From NCBI RefSeq assembly GCF_009829325.1, contig NZ_VUOS01000001.1:248001-312000 (forward strand): a DNA stretch of 64,000 nucleotides. The letters run 5' to 3'. A program made the translations under genes and the position numbers. Shown piece by piece: positions 43,195 through 52,807 of this stretch. The notes under the pieces are model-generated. The model was not told the DNA's origin. It ran no database searches and saw only the letters and a list, made by a program, of their open reading frames with translations. Origin of the DNA: Nocardia sp. CY41. Its GTDB lineage: Bacteria > Actinomycetota > Actinomycetes > Mycobacteriales > Mycobacteriaceae. Every line of letters begins with the position of its first letter. Within the stretch, counting starts at the first letter, position 1.

Positions 43195-45026
43195 AGCGGC
43201 CGGACCTCCTCGACTTGGCCGTACTCCGGCGGTGGCGTCGACTTGCTCAGCGACGGCGAACCGATCACGTCCGCAATCTGGGTCTTGCGCTGTGGATCAT
43301 GGTGAGAGATGGACTTCTTCACGTCGGCAGCGTACTCACCCTCCCACCAGGGCACGGTCCGGATGAGCACCGGCGGCGCACCGGAGGGGAACAGGATCGC
43401 CCGGCCACGCGGCAGCGTCGCGAGGGCGTTGACGGAGAACGTCTTGGACGAGCCCAGCGAGCGGGAATAGCTCTTGCCGCCCTTGGATTCGGAGACCGAC
43501 TGCGAGATCGCATCGTATTCGCCGAGCACGTCCGAACGTTCCTGCAGGAACTTGGTGTCGTCCACGCCGCTACCGAGCACTTTGATGTTCGCCGCCGACC
43601 ACAAGGCGTTCATGCCGCTCTCACCCCAGCAGCGGGCGCCCTGGGCCCAGGACTGCAGCACCGTCATCACGACGATGCCCCGCGAGCCGAAGTGGCTGTA
43701 CTGCTTGGGCAGGTCCTTCCAGCGCACCACGTTGGCGGCTTCGTCGAGCACCGCGAGCATCGGGATCGCCAGGCGCCCACCGGCCGACTGCGACGCCTTG
43801 CGCATCGCCACGTCCACCACCGCCTCGGTGAGCGCGCTCACCAGCGGCGCGGCCGATCCGCGGCCTTCCAGCGACAGGCTGTAGAGCGTTCCGTTGTTCT
43901 CCAGGAATTCCAGCTCGTCGAACTCCCTGCGATCGCCGCCACGGGTGATCCACGGGTGCACGTTCGACAATTTCAGGCACCGGATCATCTTCTTGGCGGT
44001 GCCGAAGATGCCACTGCGCGTGCGTGGATCGGCGTTGTACTGCGAGGACAGGCCCGAGGCCGTGTAGTGATGGCGGGCGGCGCGCAGGAGCTCGATCGGC
44101 TCGGTGTCCTGCGGATTGGTCACCCATTCCCACACCTGAACGATCGGCCTGCTGCCGTTGCGATCACCGACCGCGGCGGCGAGGAACAGTCCGGCCAGCA
44201 GGTCTTCGGCCTCGGGATCGAAGAACGCGTCGTTGCTGCTGTCACTACCGTCGTCGCCGTCGGCGAAGTGCCCCGCCAACCGCGCCGCGCGCATCTCGCA
44301 ACCCTCCCGCTTGGCGTCCACCCAGGACAGCGGATCCCAGAACCAGGTCGGCTCTTCTCCGGCGACGCCCTGCGGATCGAAGACGAAGGTGGGACTTCCT
44401 TTGGACTCCCGCACGTCTCGGGTCGCGTCCACCACGTCACGCTTGTTCGAGGTGGCCAGCACCGGACCGATCGCGGTGAGGATCGCCGGGATCACCCGGG
44501 ACGTCGACTTGCCCTGGCGCGGACCCCAGATGTCCAAGTGCAGATCCTCGTACGAGCCGTACAGCATCACCCCGTCTGCCACACCGACGCCGATCGGTAC
44601 ACCGGGAGCGTCGTCGTACCCGAGTTCGACGCCCAACTGCTCGGCCTTCTCCCGGACGCCCGCCTCGGTGAGCATCGAGATCGCGCCACCGTTGCCCATC
44701 ACGTCGGCCTTGTCGTCGACCGGCAACCTCCCCTTGCTCCGGCGCTTCTGCAGCTCCTTGCGGATCACCAGATATGCGACCACGCTCAGGATCACCAGCA
44801 ACACGATCGCCGTGGCCGCGCCCGGCCAGCGCAGCTTGCCCCGCGCCAGATCCGCCGCGATGGCGATCGGGTTGAACGGGACCTTCTGCGGGCTGCCCTC
44901 GAGCATGTTGCCCAGATGCAGCGCGAGCCAGAGAGTTCCGAAGATCGCGAAGCCGGCGTAGGTCAGTAACAGGCTGACGTCGGGTCCGGGTATGGCCGGA
45001 TCCGTCACCTTTTTCTTCTTCGCCAT
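43191..45026 (-). CDS. VirD4/TraG-type coupling ATPase
   Basis: A 611-residue type IV coupling-protein-like ATPase. Two membrane helices lie at about residues 18-38 and 70-88. Walker A is GPRQGKST (168-175) and Walker B is LAVLDEA (424-430). The domain between carries FVFDPQG and LYSLSLEGRG typical of TraG/VirD4 proteins. Such ATPases recruit and pump DNA or protein substrates into a secretion channel. The AGGAGG site before ATG 45026 is the strongest in the operon. No relaxase is found nearby, so the substrate could be protein rather than DNA (inference). The DUF4913 gene overlaps its end. Confidence 0.88.
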   Translation of the reverse strand: MAKKKKVTDPAIPGPDVSLLLTYAGFAIFGTLWLALHLGNMLEGSPQKVPFNPIAIAADLARGKLRWPGAATAIVLLVILSVVAYLVIRKELQKRRSKGRLPVDDKADVMGNGGAISMLTEAGVREKAEQLGVELGYDDAPGVPIGVGVADGVMLYGSYEDLHLDIWGPRQGKSTSRVIPAILTAIGPVLATSNKRDVVDATRDVRESKGSPTFVFDPQGVAGEEPTWFWDPLSWVDAKREGCEMRAARLAGHFADGDDGSDSSNDAFFDPEAEDLLAGLFLAAAVGDRNGSRPIVQVWEWVTNPQDTEPIELLRAARHHYTASGLSSQYNADPRTRSGIFGTAKKMIRCLKLSNVHPWITRGGDRREFDELEFLENNGTLYSLSLEGRGSAAPLVSALTEAVVDVAMRKASQSAGGRLAIPMLAVLDEAANVVRWKDLPKQYSHFGSRGIVVMTVLQSWAQGARCWGESGMNALWSAANIKVLGSGVDDTKFLQERSDVLGEYDAISQSVSESKGGKSYSRSLGSSKTFSVNALATLPRGRAILFPSGAPPVLIRTVPWWEGEYAADVKKSISHHDPQRKTQIADVIGSPSLSKSTPPPEYGQVEEVRPL

Positions 45027-45068
45027 GTGTGCCTCCTGGGTCGGCCGTCCGGTACGGAAAGCGGGTGG

Positions 45069-45623
45069 TCAGCGGAATGCGTCGAGCCGCCAGCCGTCGG
45101 GCGTGCGCACGACGGTGGCGATCACCGTCGCGGGCGGCAGCGGCTCCTTGCGTCCGTTCGGATAGACGACGGTCTGTTCGATCCCGATCTTGAACTGCTG
45201 GACATTCGGGTCGCTGAGGGTCGGCGGCTTCTCCCCGGACGCGAACGTGAATGCCTCCACGTGTGCCCCCTCCCGTGCCCAATCCGCCCACTGCAGCGTC
45301 GACTTCGGCGTCTCCACCGCGGTCGGCGCCGCATCCAGCATACGAATCAAACTGGGCCCGAGAAACTTTCGCGCCCTGCTCAAGGAAGCGCCCTGAGTCT
45401 CGGCGGCGGGTTGCCAGCTGTAGATCTCCCGCAACGCCGCGAACGCGACACCGTCCGGCGTCACCGGATCGGGGGCGGGCACGCCCTCCAGCAAACGGGT
45501 GGTGGACGTAGCCGAGTGCGCCGCATCGGATCCCGTATCCGCGCGGCCGCAGGCCGCACCCAGCACCGCGACGCTCGCCACCAGCATCACCACCAGTTTC
45601 GCCCGTGCATTTCCTCTATCCAT
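45069..45623 (-). CDS. Putative lipoprotein of the secretion-like cluster
   Basis: A 184-residue exported protein. The N terminus has a hydrophobic stretch (LVVMLVASVAVLG) followed by AAC, a weak lipobox with Cys25 as the likely lipidated residue. The mature part has REIYSWQPAAETQGASLSRA and a C-terminal beta-rich part ending in TVVRTPDGWRLDAFR, recalling the NTF2-like folds of the nearby VirB8-like proteins. I see no named family. It lies between the coupling ATPase and the three-domain hydrolase, 42 and 65 bases away, so it is very likely part of the same transcript. Role in the machine unknown. Confidence 0.68.
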   Translation of the reverse strand: MDRGNARAKLVVMLVASVAVLGAACGRADTGSDAAHSATSTTRLLEGVPAPDPVTPDGVAFAALREIYSWQPAAETQGASLSRARKFLGPSLIRMLDAAPTAVETPKSTLQWADWAREGAHVEAFTFASGEKPPTLSDPNVQQFKIGIEQTVVYPNGRKEPLPPATVIATVVRTPDGWRLDAFR

Positions 45624-45688
45624 CCAGGCTAGCCGCCCACGGGGGCGTCGCGGCAGTCCTGCCGCCGTGTGTTCGGGCCCGTCACCGC

Positions 45689-47353
45689 TCACAGCACCCT
45701 CCTCGCACGTCCGTCCCCCGGAACCGCGACTTCCGAAACACCACCGGCGGATCGGGCATCCGCCCCCGGCACGGACTGGATCATCCGTCCGTTGCCCACG
45801 TAGACGCCGACCTGCGCCGGTCCACGCCGACCGAACGAGCTGAACACCAAGTCCCCCGGCCGGGCCTTGCTCATCGGCACTTCCGCGCCCGCCTCCCACT
45901 GCTGTTCGGCCGTGCGCGGCAATGTCACCGTGCCGGAGGACGCCGCGAACACCGCCGCCGCGGTCAGACCCGGTCCGTCCAGTCCGCCGCCGCTCGGGCC
46001 TTGGGGTCCGCCGCCACCCCAGACGTACGGGGTGCCGAGCCATTCGTGCGCGGCTTCGACGATCTGGTCGCCTGCCGTCCCCGGCCCGGGCGTGAACCGG
46101 CCGACCGACCCCGGCGCCCGGTACTGCGCTTCCATCGTGAGGATGTTGCGCACGTACGGCTGGGTCTCGGCATAGTGCGCGGCAACCTGGTTCGGCATGC
46201 CGCCGGAGGCCAGTACCGCACCTTCGCCCGCGTTGTAGGCCGCCAGCGCCAGCGCGACGATGTCGCCCTGCACCCGGCCCTCGGCCTGCCACCGCTGGAT
46301 CTTGTGCGCGATCGCGCACATGTAGCGCCCTTGACCGATGATCGCGTCGCCGTCGTCCCACACACTGGCCACGCCGTTGCCGTCGGCGTCGATCACGTAC
46401 GGCTGACCGTCATCGGGATTGATGCTCACCGCGGTGGTCGGCAGGAATTGCGCCAGGCCCTGCGCGCCCGCGGGGGAGGTGGCGCCACGGCGGAAACCGG
46501 ACTCCTGCCTGCCCTGCGCGGCCAGCAGCGAAGGCGTGATCTGCGGGCAGATGGAACCTGCCCGGCGGTACCAGATCTCCAGTTCCTGCGGCACCTTGCC
46601 CGCGGCCAGCGCGCCACCGGCGGTGCCGAAACCGAGGCTGCAGCGCGGATCGCTGGAGTAGACGCGCGCACCGCCGACATCCGGGGTCGGGGCGCCGTCC
46701 AGCCACGGCAACGGGTCGATCTGGCGCCCACCGGTGAACCTGCCGCCCGGCACGATCTCGAAATGCAGATGGGGCCCGCTGGACTCCCCCGCCGAACCGA
46801 CCGCGCCGATGTGCTGCCCCGCCCTCACCGTGTCGCCCGCGCGGACGAGCACGCCGGAGTCCCACATGTGCCCGTAGACCGCCGAGTACGAACGGCCGTT
46901 GATGTCAACGGAATCGACGACGATCCAGTTGCCGAAGCCGGACGCCGGACCGGCGGCGACCACACGGCCGTCGGAGACCGAGAAGATCGGCGTGCCGTCG
47001 GGCGCGGCCAGGTCGACGCCACGGTGCGCGCCGCCCCGCGAGCCGAAGGTATCCGACACGGTGAAGGTTCCGGTGGCCATCGGGAGAGTGCGGCGCAACG
47101 GGCCCGCTCCCGCGGCGAGCGAGGGGGTGGCGGTCGCGGCCGGATTGGTCTGGGTCGCGCCGGCACCGGCGGTCGCGGCGGCACGCCGATCACCCGGCGG
47201 GTAGCCGCCCAGTGGCGGGAGCGCCGACTGCGAACCGAGTACGGACCCGCCCTCGCAGGCGTCGTCCACGGCGGGCATGACGATGACCAGCACGATGGTC
47301 ATCAGGCCGAGCACCGCGCCCAGCGCCGTCCACAGCACCGATTTGCCGCTCAT
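45689..47353 (-). CDS. M23 peptidase-SLT lytic transglycosylase with inactive-looking NlpC/P60 domain
   Basis: A 554-residue exported or membrane-tethered cell-wall enzyme. After an N-terminal membrane segment (7-28) come an M23 LytM domain with H110-x3-D114 and H195-x-H197 intact, an SLT-type transglycosylase domain with catalytic E284 (GRQESGF) and AQFLP, then an NlpC/P60 fold (427-554). In the last domain the usual DCSG reads D459-G460-P461-G462, and the usual H before VG reads Q514, so both catalytic residues are lost while the fold motifs PYVWGG and RPGDLVF remain. Conjugation machines use such hydrolases to open the wall; the third domain may bind peptidoglycan instead (inference). Confidence 0.88.
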   Translation of the reverse strand: MSGKSVLWTALGAVLGLMTIVLVIVMPAVDDACEGGSVLGSQSALPPLGGYPPGDRRAAATAGAGATQTNPAATATPSLAAGAGPLRRTLPMATGTFTVSDTFGSRGGAHRGVDLAAPDGTPIFSVSDGRVVAAGPASGFGNWIVVDSVDINGRSYSAVYGHMWDSGVLVRAGDTVRAGQHIGAVGSAGESSGPHLHFEIVPGGRFTGGRQIDPLPWLDGAPTPDVGGARVYSSDPRCSLGFGTAGGALAAGKVPQELEIWYRRAGSICPQITPSLLAAQGRQESGFRRGATSPAGAQGLAQFLPTTAVSINPDDGQPYVIDADGNGVASVWDDGDAIIGQGRYMCAIAHKIQRWQAEGRVQGDIVALALAAYNAGEGAVLASGGMPNQVAAHYAETQPYVRNILTMEAQYRAPGSVGRFTPGPGTAGDQIVEAAHEWLGTPYVWGGGGPQGPSGGGLDGPGLTAAAVFAASSGTVTLPRTAEQQWEAGAEVPMSKARPGDLVFSSFGRRGPAQVGVYVGNGRMIQSVPGADARSAGGVSEVAVPGDGRARRVL

Positions 47354-47390
47354 CGCCGCACTCCGGCATCGTGCCGCGCGCAGCCGCGGC

Positions 47391-47699
47391 TCACGTCCGG
47401 CGCCGGGCTTCGTTGAGGGTGTCGGCCAACGTGCGGTTCATCTCGGCGGCGGCCGCCAATTGCTGCTGCAACAGCGCGACTTTGCGCCGCAGCGCGGTCG
47501 CGTCCATCCGTTCCAGGCCGGGGCCTTCGGCCGCGCGCACCCAGTTCCGCACCGAGTTCGTGTGCACACCGATCTGCTCGGCGACCACGCGGCAGGCCTC
47601 CGATTCACTGCGCAGCTTGCCGGTCAGCGCGATGACCTGTTCGACCGCCGCTTGGCGCACCTCCGGAGAGACGCGACGGTAGGACCGGTGCGGCATCAT
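47391..47699 (-). CDS. IS3 OrfA-type helix-turn-helix protein
   Basis: A 102-residue protein with the Tnp_8/IS3 OrfA layout: YRRVSPEVRQAAVEQVI, SEACRVVAEQIGVHTNSVRNWVRAAE as the HTH, then LRRKVALLQQQLAAA as a coiled coil. No OrfB (integrase core) or terminal inverted repeats accompany it. The start codon shares ATGA with the VirB4-like gene upstream, so it is embedded in the operon and translated with it. That points to domestication as a DNA-binding regulator rather than a live insertion sequence (inference). Either ATG 47699 or 47696 could be the start. Confidence 0.78.
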   Translation of the reverse strand: MMPHRSYRRVSPEVRQAAVEQVIALTGKLRSESEACRVVAEQIGVHTNSVRNWVRAAEGPGLERMDATALRRKVALLQQQLAAAAEMNRTLADTLNEARRRT

Positions 47700-49840
47700 G
47701 CGGCACTCCCCGGTGAATCCGTTCCCCGCGAAGTCGATTCGGTGAACTCGCTGAACCGCTGGTTGGTGTCGTGGATCCCGCTTTCCTTCTCCGACAGCGT
47801 GAATTCCATGTGGAACGGGATGCCGGGGCGACGATCCTCACCGATCTTCAGCAGGAACTTGCCGGTGCCAGGCGGCGAGGGCCGCTGCTGTCCCGGTTTG
47901 AGCGCCTCACCGGTCAGCGCTTGCGGTGCGGACCATCCGGTCACCATCTCCTCCTCGGCCGATGTGAACGGAACCGTGCTGTCCAGCCGTTTGATCTCCT
48001 CGGCCGGGAGCGCGCCGAAGATCTTGGCGCGCGCCCGCTCGAGAAAACCGAGCGCCTTCGCGATGGCGGCTTCCGAACCGAGCGCCTGCAGGTCCTTGAT
48101 GGTGTGGCTGATCATGATGAGCGCGGTCGCGATGCCGCGCTGCAACCGGGTGAGTTCGTCGACGCGGTCGACCATGAAGTCACCGAGGCCGAGTACCTGC
48201 CACAGCTCGTCCATCACCACCTGGAAATAGCGCTGCGGGCCGAGCTTCGCGTCGGCGAGCACGTGTGCGGCTTCGACCGAGGCGAACCCGTCGGCCCAGC
48301 AGGCCAGCATGACCGCCGCCTTGAGCTTCTTGTCGCCGGTCGGAATGTGCGAGACGTCCATGCACACCGCGACCGCGCTGGTGTCGATCGGCACGGTGGT
48401 CTGCCCGTTGAAGACCGCGCCGAACGGACCCTGGGTCAGCGCGCGTAGGGAGCGGCGCAGCCCCTTGATCGCCTCCTGGTACTCCGCGACGTCGTCGGCG
48501 CCCGCGTCCAGCATCAATTCCTCACCGCCGCCGACGATCACCTCGAGCAGGTTCTCCATGATCGGCGGTTTGTCCGGCGTGTAGCCGCTGCCCGGCCGGT
48601 ACAGGATGCGCAGGGCCGTGGAGATCAGTGTCTCCTCGTAGTCGCGCACTCGGTCACCGCGTACCAGTTCGACCAGGCCCGCGATCAGGGTCACCTGCCG
48701 GGCCCGCAAGTCCTGCAGCACCTGCAGTTGCAAGGCCGGGAACTCCTCCAGCCGTGGGACCACCGCGCCGAGCACGCCCGCCGCGAGCGGATTCAGTTTG
48801 CCGTGCCCGTACCCGAGGTCGATCACCTGGCCGCCGACCAGTTCGACCATCTTCCGGTAGTCGGGCTTGACGTCGGCGAGGATCAACGGCGTGATCCCCT
48901 GCGCGATGCCGCCCAGCACGATCCGGCGGACCAGCGAGGACTTGCCGAAACCGTTGAGGCCGAGCACGAAAAGGCTGGGCGCGGTGATGAAACTGCCGCG
49001 CATGAACCAGTTCATCGGGTCGAAGCAGACCGGCGCACCGGTGTGCAGATGCGAGCCGAGGGGCGTGCCGATCAACGGCGCGCCCGCGCCGACCGACCAG
49101 GGCCACAAGCCGGCGACCTGGGCGGTGGTGGCGCGGTACTCGACCGGGCGGCCGACCACGTTCATCCGGCCGCCTCCCGGTCCCGCGTAGCCGCGGTCGG
49201 TGAGTTGCGCTGTACTGCGGTCGAAGCCGTCCTCGATCGTCTGCTCCGCGCGCGCCGCGTAGTTGCGGCGGCGGATGTCGTCGGTGCGGACGCGGAACTG
49301 CGCGAACGCCGCCCGCAGACCACTGCCCTCGCGGGCGATCATCTCCAGCTTGGCGCGGGTGGCGTCGTCGAGCAGGGGCGGCCCGGACTGCTTACGCCGA
49401 TCGGCCTTCGCCTTCGCGCGGCGGGCCGCCTTGTCCGTGTACGGGGTGCCCATGGCGCGGTCGGCGGTGTAGTCCACCTTCGCGGGCCGTGCCACGCGGC
49501 CGTTCCTGGCCCCGTTGCGATCCGGCCGCGCGGCGATGCGCTCGGTGACCGCGTCCCGGGACATGCGCGGATTCCGCTCGCCGCGGGGACGTTCGGTGTG
49601 CCCGCGGTCGGTGTGGACGCCGTCGGACCGGCCCGCGCCCGGCCGCCCACGCCGCTCGGCCCCGCGCCGGTCGGACGTGTCGACGCCGCGCCGGTCCTCG
49701 CCGTTCACCCGCGCCGAATCTCGCGCGGGGCGCCTGCGCTCCGGCCGCTGTCCCCACTCGTCCCGGCCGGACTGCTCGAGCCGCCTGCGGCGTGCGTCCT
49801 CGTCCCGGTCCCGTACGGGTGGCTCGTAGTCCCGTGCCAT
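47696..49840 (-). CDS. VirB4-like secretion ATPase
   Basis: A 714-residue P-loop ATPase. The first ~155 residues are highly charged, Arg/Asp/Gly-rich and disordered. The C-terminal half is the motor: Walker A GLNGFGKSS (294-302), LILADVKPDYRKMVEL and Walker B VVMDEL (541-546), as in VirB4/TraC-type and related actinobacterial conjugation ATPases. VirB4-like motors drive channel assembly and substrate transfer. The SCO6880 gene lies seven bases upstream and the HTH gene overlaps the end. The long charged N terminus is unusual and is not needed for the fold. Confidence 0.87.
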   Translation of the reverse strand: MARDYEPPVRDRDEDARRRRLEQSGRDEWGQRPERRRPARDSARVNGEDRRGVDTSDRRGAERRGRPGAGRSDGVHTDRGHTERPRGERNPRMSRDAVTERIAARPDRNGARNGRVARPAKVDYTADRAMGTPYTDKAARRAKAKADRRKQSGPPLLDDATRAKLEMIAREGSGLRAAFAQFRVRTDDIRRRNYAARAEQTIEDGFDRSTAQLTDRGYAGPGGGRMNVVGRPVEYRATTAQVAGLWPWSVGAGAPLIGTPLGSHLHTGAPVCFDPMNWFMRGSFITAPSLFVLGLNGFGKSSLVRRIVLGGIAQGITPLILADVKPDYRKMVELVGGQVIDLGYGHGKLNPLAAGVLGAVVPRLEEFPALQLQVLQDLRARQVTLIAGLVELVRGDRVRDYEETLISTALRILYRPGSGYTPDKPPIMENLLEVIVGGGEELMLDAGADDVAEYQEAIKGLRRSLRALTQGPFGAVFNGQTTVPIDTSAVAVCMDVSHIPTGDKKLKAAVMLACWADGFASVEAAHVLADAKLGPQRYFQVVMDELWQVLGLGDFMVDRVDELTRLQRGIATALIMISHTIKDLQALGSEAAIAKALGFLERARAKIFGALPAEEIKRLDSTVPFTSAEEEMVTGWSAPQALTGEALKPGQQRPSPPGTGKFLLKIGEDRRPGIPFHMEFTLSEKESGIHDTNQRFSEFTESTSRGTDSPGSAA

Positions 49841-49847
49841 GAATCGC

Positions 49848-51338
49848 TCACCCCGCCAGTGCCTTCGGAATAGTCGCGTGTTCCGGCAGGATCACCCCGC
49901 AACCGAGGGAGGCCGCGAAGGCCGCCGCCTGGTAGCGGTAGCACCGCCGAATCTTCAAGCGCGCCTGGGTCGACAGGTCGCGCGTGATGGCTTCGATACG
50001 CGGCAGGTCACCGCGCAGGGGCTCGGTGATGGTCACCAGCGCCCCGAAGCGGGTCACACCGTGACCCCGGGCCTGCTCTTCGCGGGCCTGCTGAGTCGCG
50101 CCCACCCGCAGCGTCGCCGCCGCGGACACGACCCCTCGTTCGCTCTGCTGGGCCACCAACGCGTTCTTGAAATCGTCGTCGACGATTTCGGCGGCGTCGG
50201 CGGCTGAGTGCGGACGGTACACGATCGCGATACGTTTGCGCGGTACTTCGGGATTCGGCGCGAGCAGCCGCTGCAGCACCCGTTCGTCGACCGCGCCCTC
50301 CGGCGCGGCGTCCATCTCCCAGGTGACCGACCGGCCTCCGTCGTGCACCAGATGATCCCACTTCTCGTCGTGGGACACCGGGCCCGCGTCCGCCCAGTCC
50401 AGGCCGTGCCCCTCGGGTTCGCCCGCGGCCACTTCCAGGTCGGCCTGCGAGGCGGGATCGTAACTGCGCCGGATGAAAGCGATCACCTCGTCGGCCGACA
50501 TCGGCTGGGCGCGCACACCGGCTTCGGCCAGCGCGGCGCAGATGCCGGGCAGGCGGCGGCCGATCTCGACGGCCTCTTCCGCCGGGTTCTTGCGGCGCTC
50601 GGCGGTGGTGGCCTTGAACGTGATCGCCACTCGCGGCAGCAACTGCACCCGCTCCTGCGGCAACTCGGTAGCCAGCTCGTACATCACCTGCTGGGCCAGT
50701 TCCGGCGCCTCCGGCCTGGTGATCGTGGAAACCTCGGTGAGCAAGCGGTTTCCGGTCTCCGGCACGGTGTCGATGACCGGCACCACGGCCACGATGTCGC
50801 TGGTCTGGCCGACCGAGGCGAGGAAGGTGCCCCACGCCGAGACCCACCGATCGATCACCGGCTGGTCCACCGCCTCGTGGCCTTGCGGCCAGGCCCGCAG
50901 CACCACCGTGTACTGGGCGAACTGCGGCAGGTGGATCATGCCGAAGCTGTAACCGCCCGCGTCGATGCCCTCGTACAGCTTGGAGGGCGCCAGCAACCCG
51001 GGCAGGCGGGTCACGCCGCCGGGAATCCGGGAGAAGCGGCCACCGCGGTACACGTGCTCGCCACGACTGCGCGAGCGCATCCAGTTGAACATCATCAATC
51101 CCGTCTCGTAGCCCGAACGACCTCCGGTCCGCCATACCAGCGGGACCATCACGACGACACCGACGCCGCCGACGATCGCACCCCACTGGAAGCCGCCGAC
51201 CATCGCGGTGATCAGCGCCGTGATCACGACCGCGAAGCCGAGCACGGTCTCCTCCCAACGCAGGCCGAAAAGACCTGCGCTGCGCGGCTTCTGCCAAAGC
51301 CCGTACGAGCGCCGCTCGTAGGTGTCGGTGAGTGTCAT
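49848..51338 (-). CDS. SCO6880 family protein
   Basis: A 496-residue protein of the SCO6880 family, found in actinobacterial conjugation-like loci. The N terminus has SYGLWQKPRSAGLFGLRWEET, then two adjacent membrane helices (about 33-53 and 54-70), and a long cytoplasmic part. The family is believed to take the place of the VirB3/VirB4 N-terminal component, a view based on context, not on experiment that I can cite. It overlaps the upstream polytopic gene by ATGA. The pairing of SCO6880 with a P-loop ATPase gene (47696-49840) is the usual one. The function remains unproven. Confidence 0.85.
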   Translation of the reverse strand: MTLTDTYERRSYGLWQKPRSAGLFGLRWEETVLGFAVVITALITAMVGGFQWGAIVGGVGVVVMVPLVWRTGGRSGYETGLMMFNWMRSRSRGEHVYRGGRFSRIPGGVTRLPGLLAPSKLYEGIDAGGYSFGMIHLPQFAQYTVVLRAWPQGHEAVDQPVIDRWVSAWGTFLASVGQTSDIVAVVPVIDTVPETGNRLLTEVSTITRPEAPELAQQVMYELATELPQERVQLLPRVAITFKATTAERRKNPAEEAVEIGRRLPGICAALAEAGVRAQPMSADEVIAFIRRSYDPASQADLEVAAGEPEGHGLDWADAGPVSHDEKWDHLVHDGGRSVTWEMDAAPEGAVDERVLQRLLAPNPEVPRKRIAIVYRPHSAADAAEIVDDDFKNALVAQQSERGVVSAAATLRVGATQQAREEQARGHGVTRFGALVTITEPLRGDLPRIEAITRDLSTQARLKIRRCYRYQAAAFAASLGCGVILPEHATIPKALAG

Positions 51339-52807
51339 CGCGGAATGGTGCTCCTCCCGAGGTCGGGTGAACGGTTCGTCCAGCGATCGCCCGCGACGTC
51401 ACCCATGGCTTGGTCGGCCCGGTTCAACCCGCCGCTCGCAGCGCGCGCCGCGCCGATCCGGCCTGCCGTCCTGGCCGCTCCGGACGCTACCCCGGCCGCG
51501 CCCGCGGGTCCGGAGGCGCGCGGAGCCGCACCGCCCTGCGGGCCACCGCCGCCACGCGGCGGGGTCGGGCGAGGTGCGCCGCCGCCACGCGGTCCGCCCG
51601 CGCCGCCGGGACGGGGGCCGGTGCCGCTGCCGCTCACATAGCCGGCCCGGCCCGGGGCAGCCGTGCCCTTGACGCCGACCGCCTTCGTGCCCATGGCGCC
51701 CAAGGCCGCCACGCCGACCAGAGTGCCACCGGCCGCGGTGAAACCGGAACCGCCGCTGCCGACGATCGCGACGGCCGGAGTGACCAGTCGCATGAGCGCG
51801 GGCAGCACGAATGCCACGCTGCACAGCAGCACGATCGCGACCAGCATGCGCTGGGCCTGCTCACCGTCGGGCAGGCCGCCGGCGGGGGTGAGCGAATCGA
51901 CGTGACCCGCTGTGGTGAAAGCGATCATGTACACGATCGCCGCCACCGGTTTCCACAGCATGAAGGCGATGATCCAGCCGATGAGCTTCTGATAGGACTG
52001 CTTGCCGATGTTCATGCCGGAGGCCGCCGCCGCCAGCGGCAGCACACCGGCCGCGATCACCAGCAGGCCTTGCCGGACGATGGCGAGCACGATCTGCGCG
52101 AGCGCGCCGAGCAGGCCGACGATCGCGATGATCAGCACCAGTCCCGGCGAGAACGCCTGCAGCTTGCTGGTCTTCACCATCAGCTCGGCCAAGTCCTTGG
52201 CGTTGCCGTTGGTCGAGTCGTCGATGATCCACTCGGCGAAGCGATCCGACGCCTGCGTGCCCGCCACGATCACCGCGCCGAGCATCCAGGAGCTGAACAC
52301 GACGCGGGTGAACATCCGGAACGATTCGGCCGCTTCGTTCATCGCGGCCCCCCGTCTGGCTTCGGCCAATCGCGCCCCGGACAGGATCACCGACGCTATC
52401 AGCAACAGGATCTGCGCTTGATAGGTGTAGTCGTTGATCTTGGTGAACAGCGAACCGGAATCGCTGGCCGCCTCGTTGGGTACCTTCATCCAGAAGGTCA
52501 ACGCCAGGATGATCGCCTCGCCCAGACCGTTCATCAGCGAATCGACCACCTTGCCGAAGGTGGAATCCCAGGCCTTGTCCTTGACCGCCGTCGCCGCCTG
52601 GTCGGGATGCGTGGCGGCGTTGCCCGCCTTGCACGCGGCGGACGCGGCGTCGCCGAGTGAAATGCCGGGCAGGCCGACGTTGTCGAGCGTGTCGTGAATT
52701 TCGTTGCACGTCTCGTCGAAACCGTAGGTCTGGCCGTAGGCCACGGTCGGCGTCGCGATCATCACCGTGAAGATGACCGCGAGTATCGTGACTAGGCGCT
52801 TCACCAT
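51335..52807 (-). CDS. VirB6/TrbL-like polytopic membrane protein
   Basis: A 490-residue integral membrane protein. A signal peptide (MVKRLVTILAVIFTVMIATPTVAYG) precedes an exported loop with Cys37 and Cys66, then about six to eight helices up to residue 390, including SVILSGARLAEARRG and IIAIVGLLGALAQIVLAIV. The final 80 residues are Gly/Pro/Arg-rich and disordered. This is the layout of VirB6/TrbL proteins, which form the inner-membrane pore of type IV systems; the match is by topology and position, not by sequence I can align. Start ATG 52807, or GTG 52804 with a GTGA overlap to the upstream gene. Confidence 0.75.
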   Translation of the reverse strand: MVKRLVTILAVIFTVMIATPTVAYGQTYGFDETCNEIHDTLDNVGLPGISLGDAASAACKAGNAATHPDQAATAVKDKAWDSTFGKVVDSLMNGLGEAIILALTFWMKVPNEAASDSGSLFTKINDYTYQAQILLLIASVILSGARLAEARRGAAMNEAAESFRMFTRVVFSSWMLGAVIVAGTQASDRFAEWIIDDSTNGNAKDLAELMVKTSKLQAFSPGLVLIIAIVGLLGALAQIVLAIVRQGLLVIAAGVLPLAAAASGMNIGKQSYQKLIGWIIAFMLWKPVAAIVYMIAFTTAGHVDSLTPAGGLPDGEQAQRMLVAIVLLCSVAFVLPALMRLVTPAVAIVGSGGSGFTAAGGTLVGVAALGAMGTKAVGVKGTAAPGRAGYVSGSGTGPRPGGAGGPRGGGAPRPTPPRGGGGPQGGAAPRASGPAGAAGVASGAARTAGRIGAARAASGGLNRADQAMGDVAGDRWTNRSPDLGRSTIPR

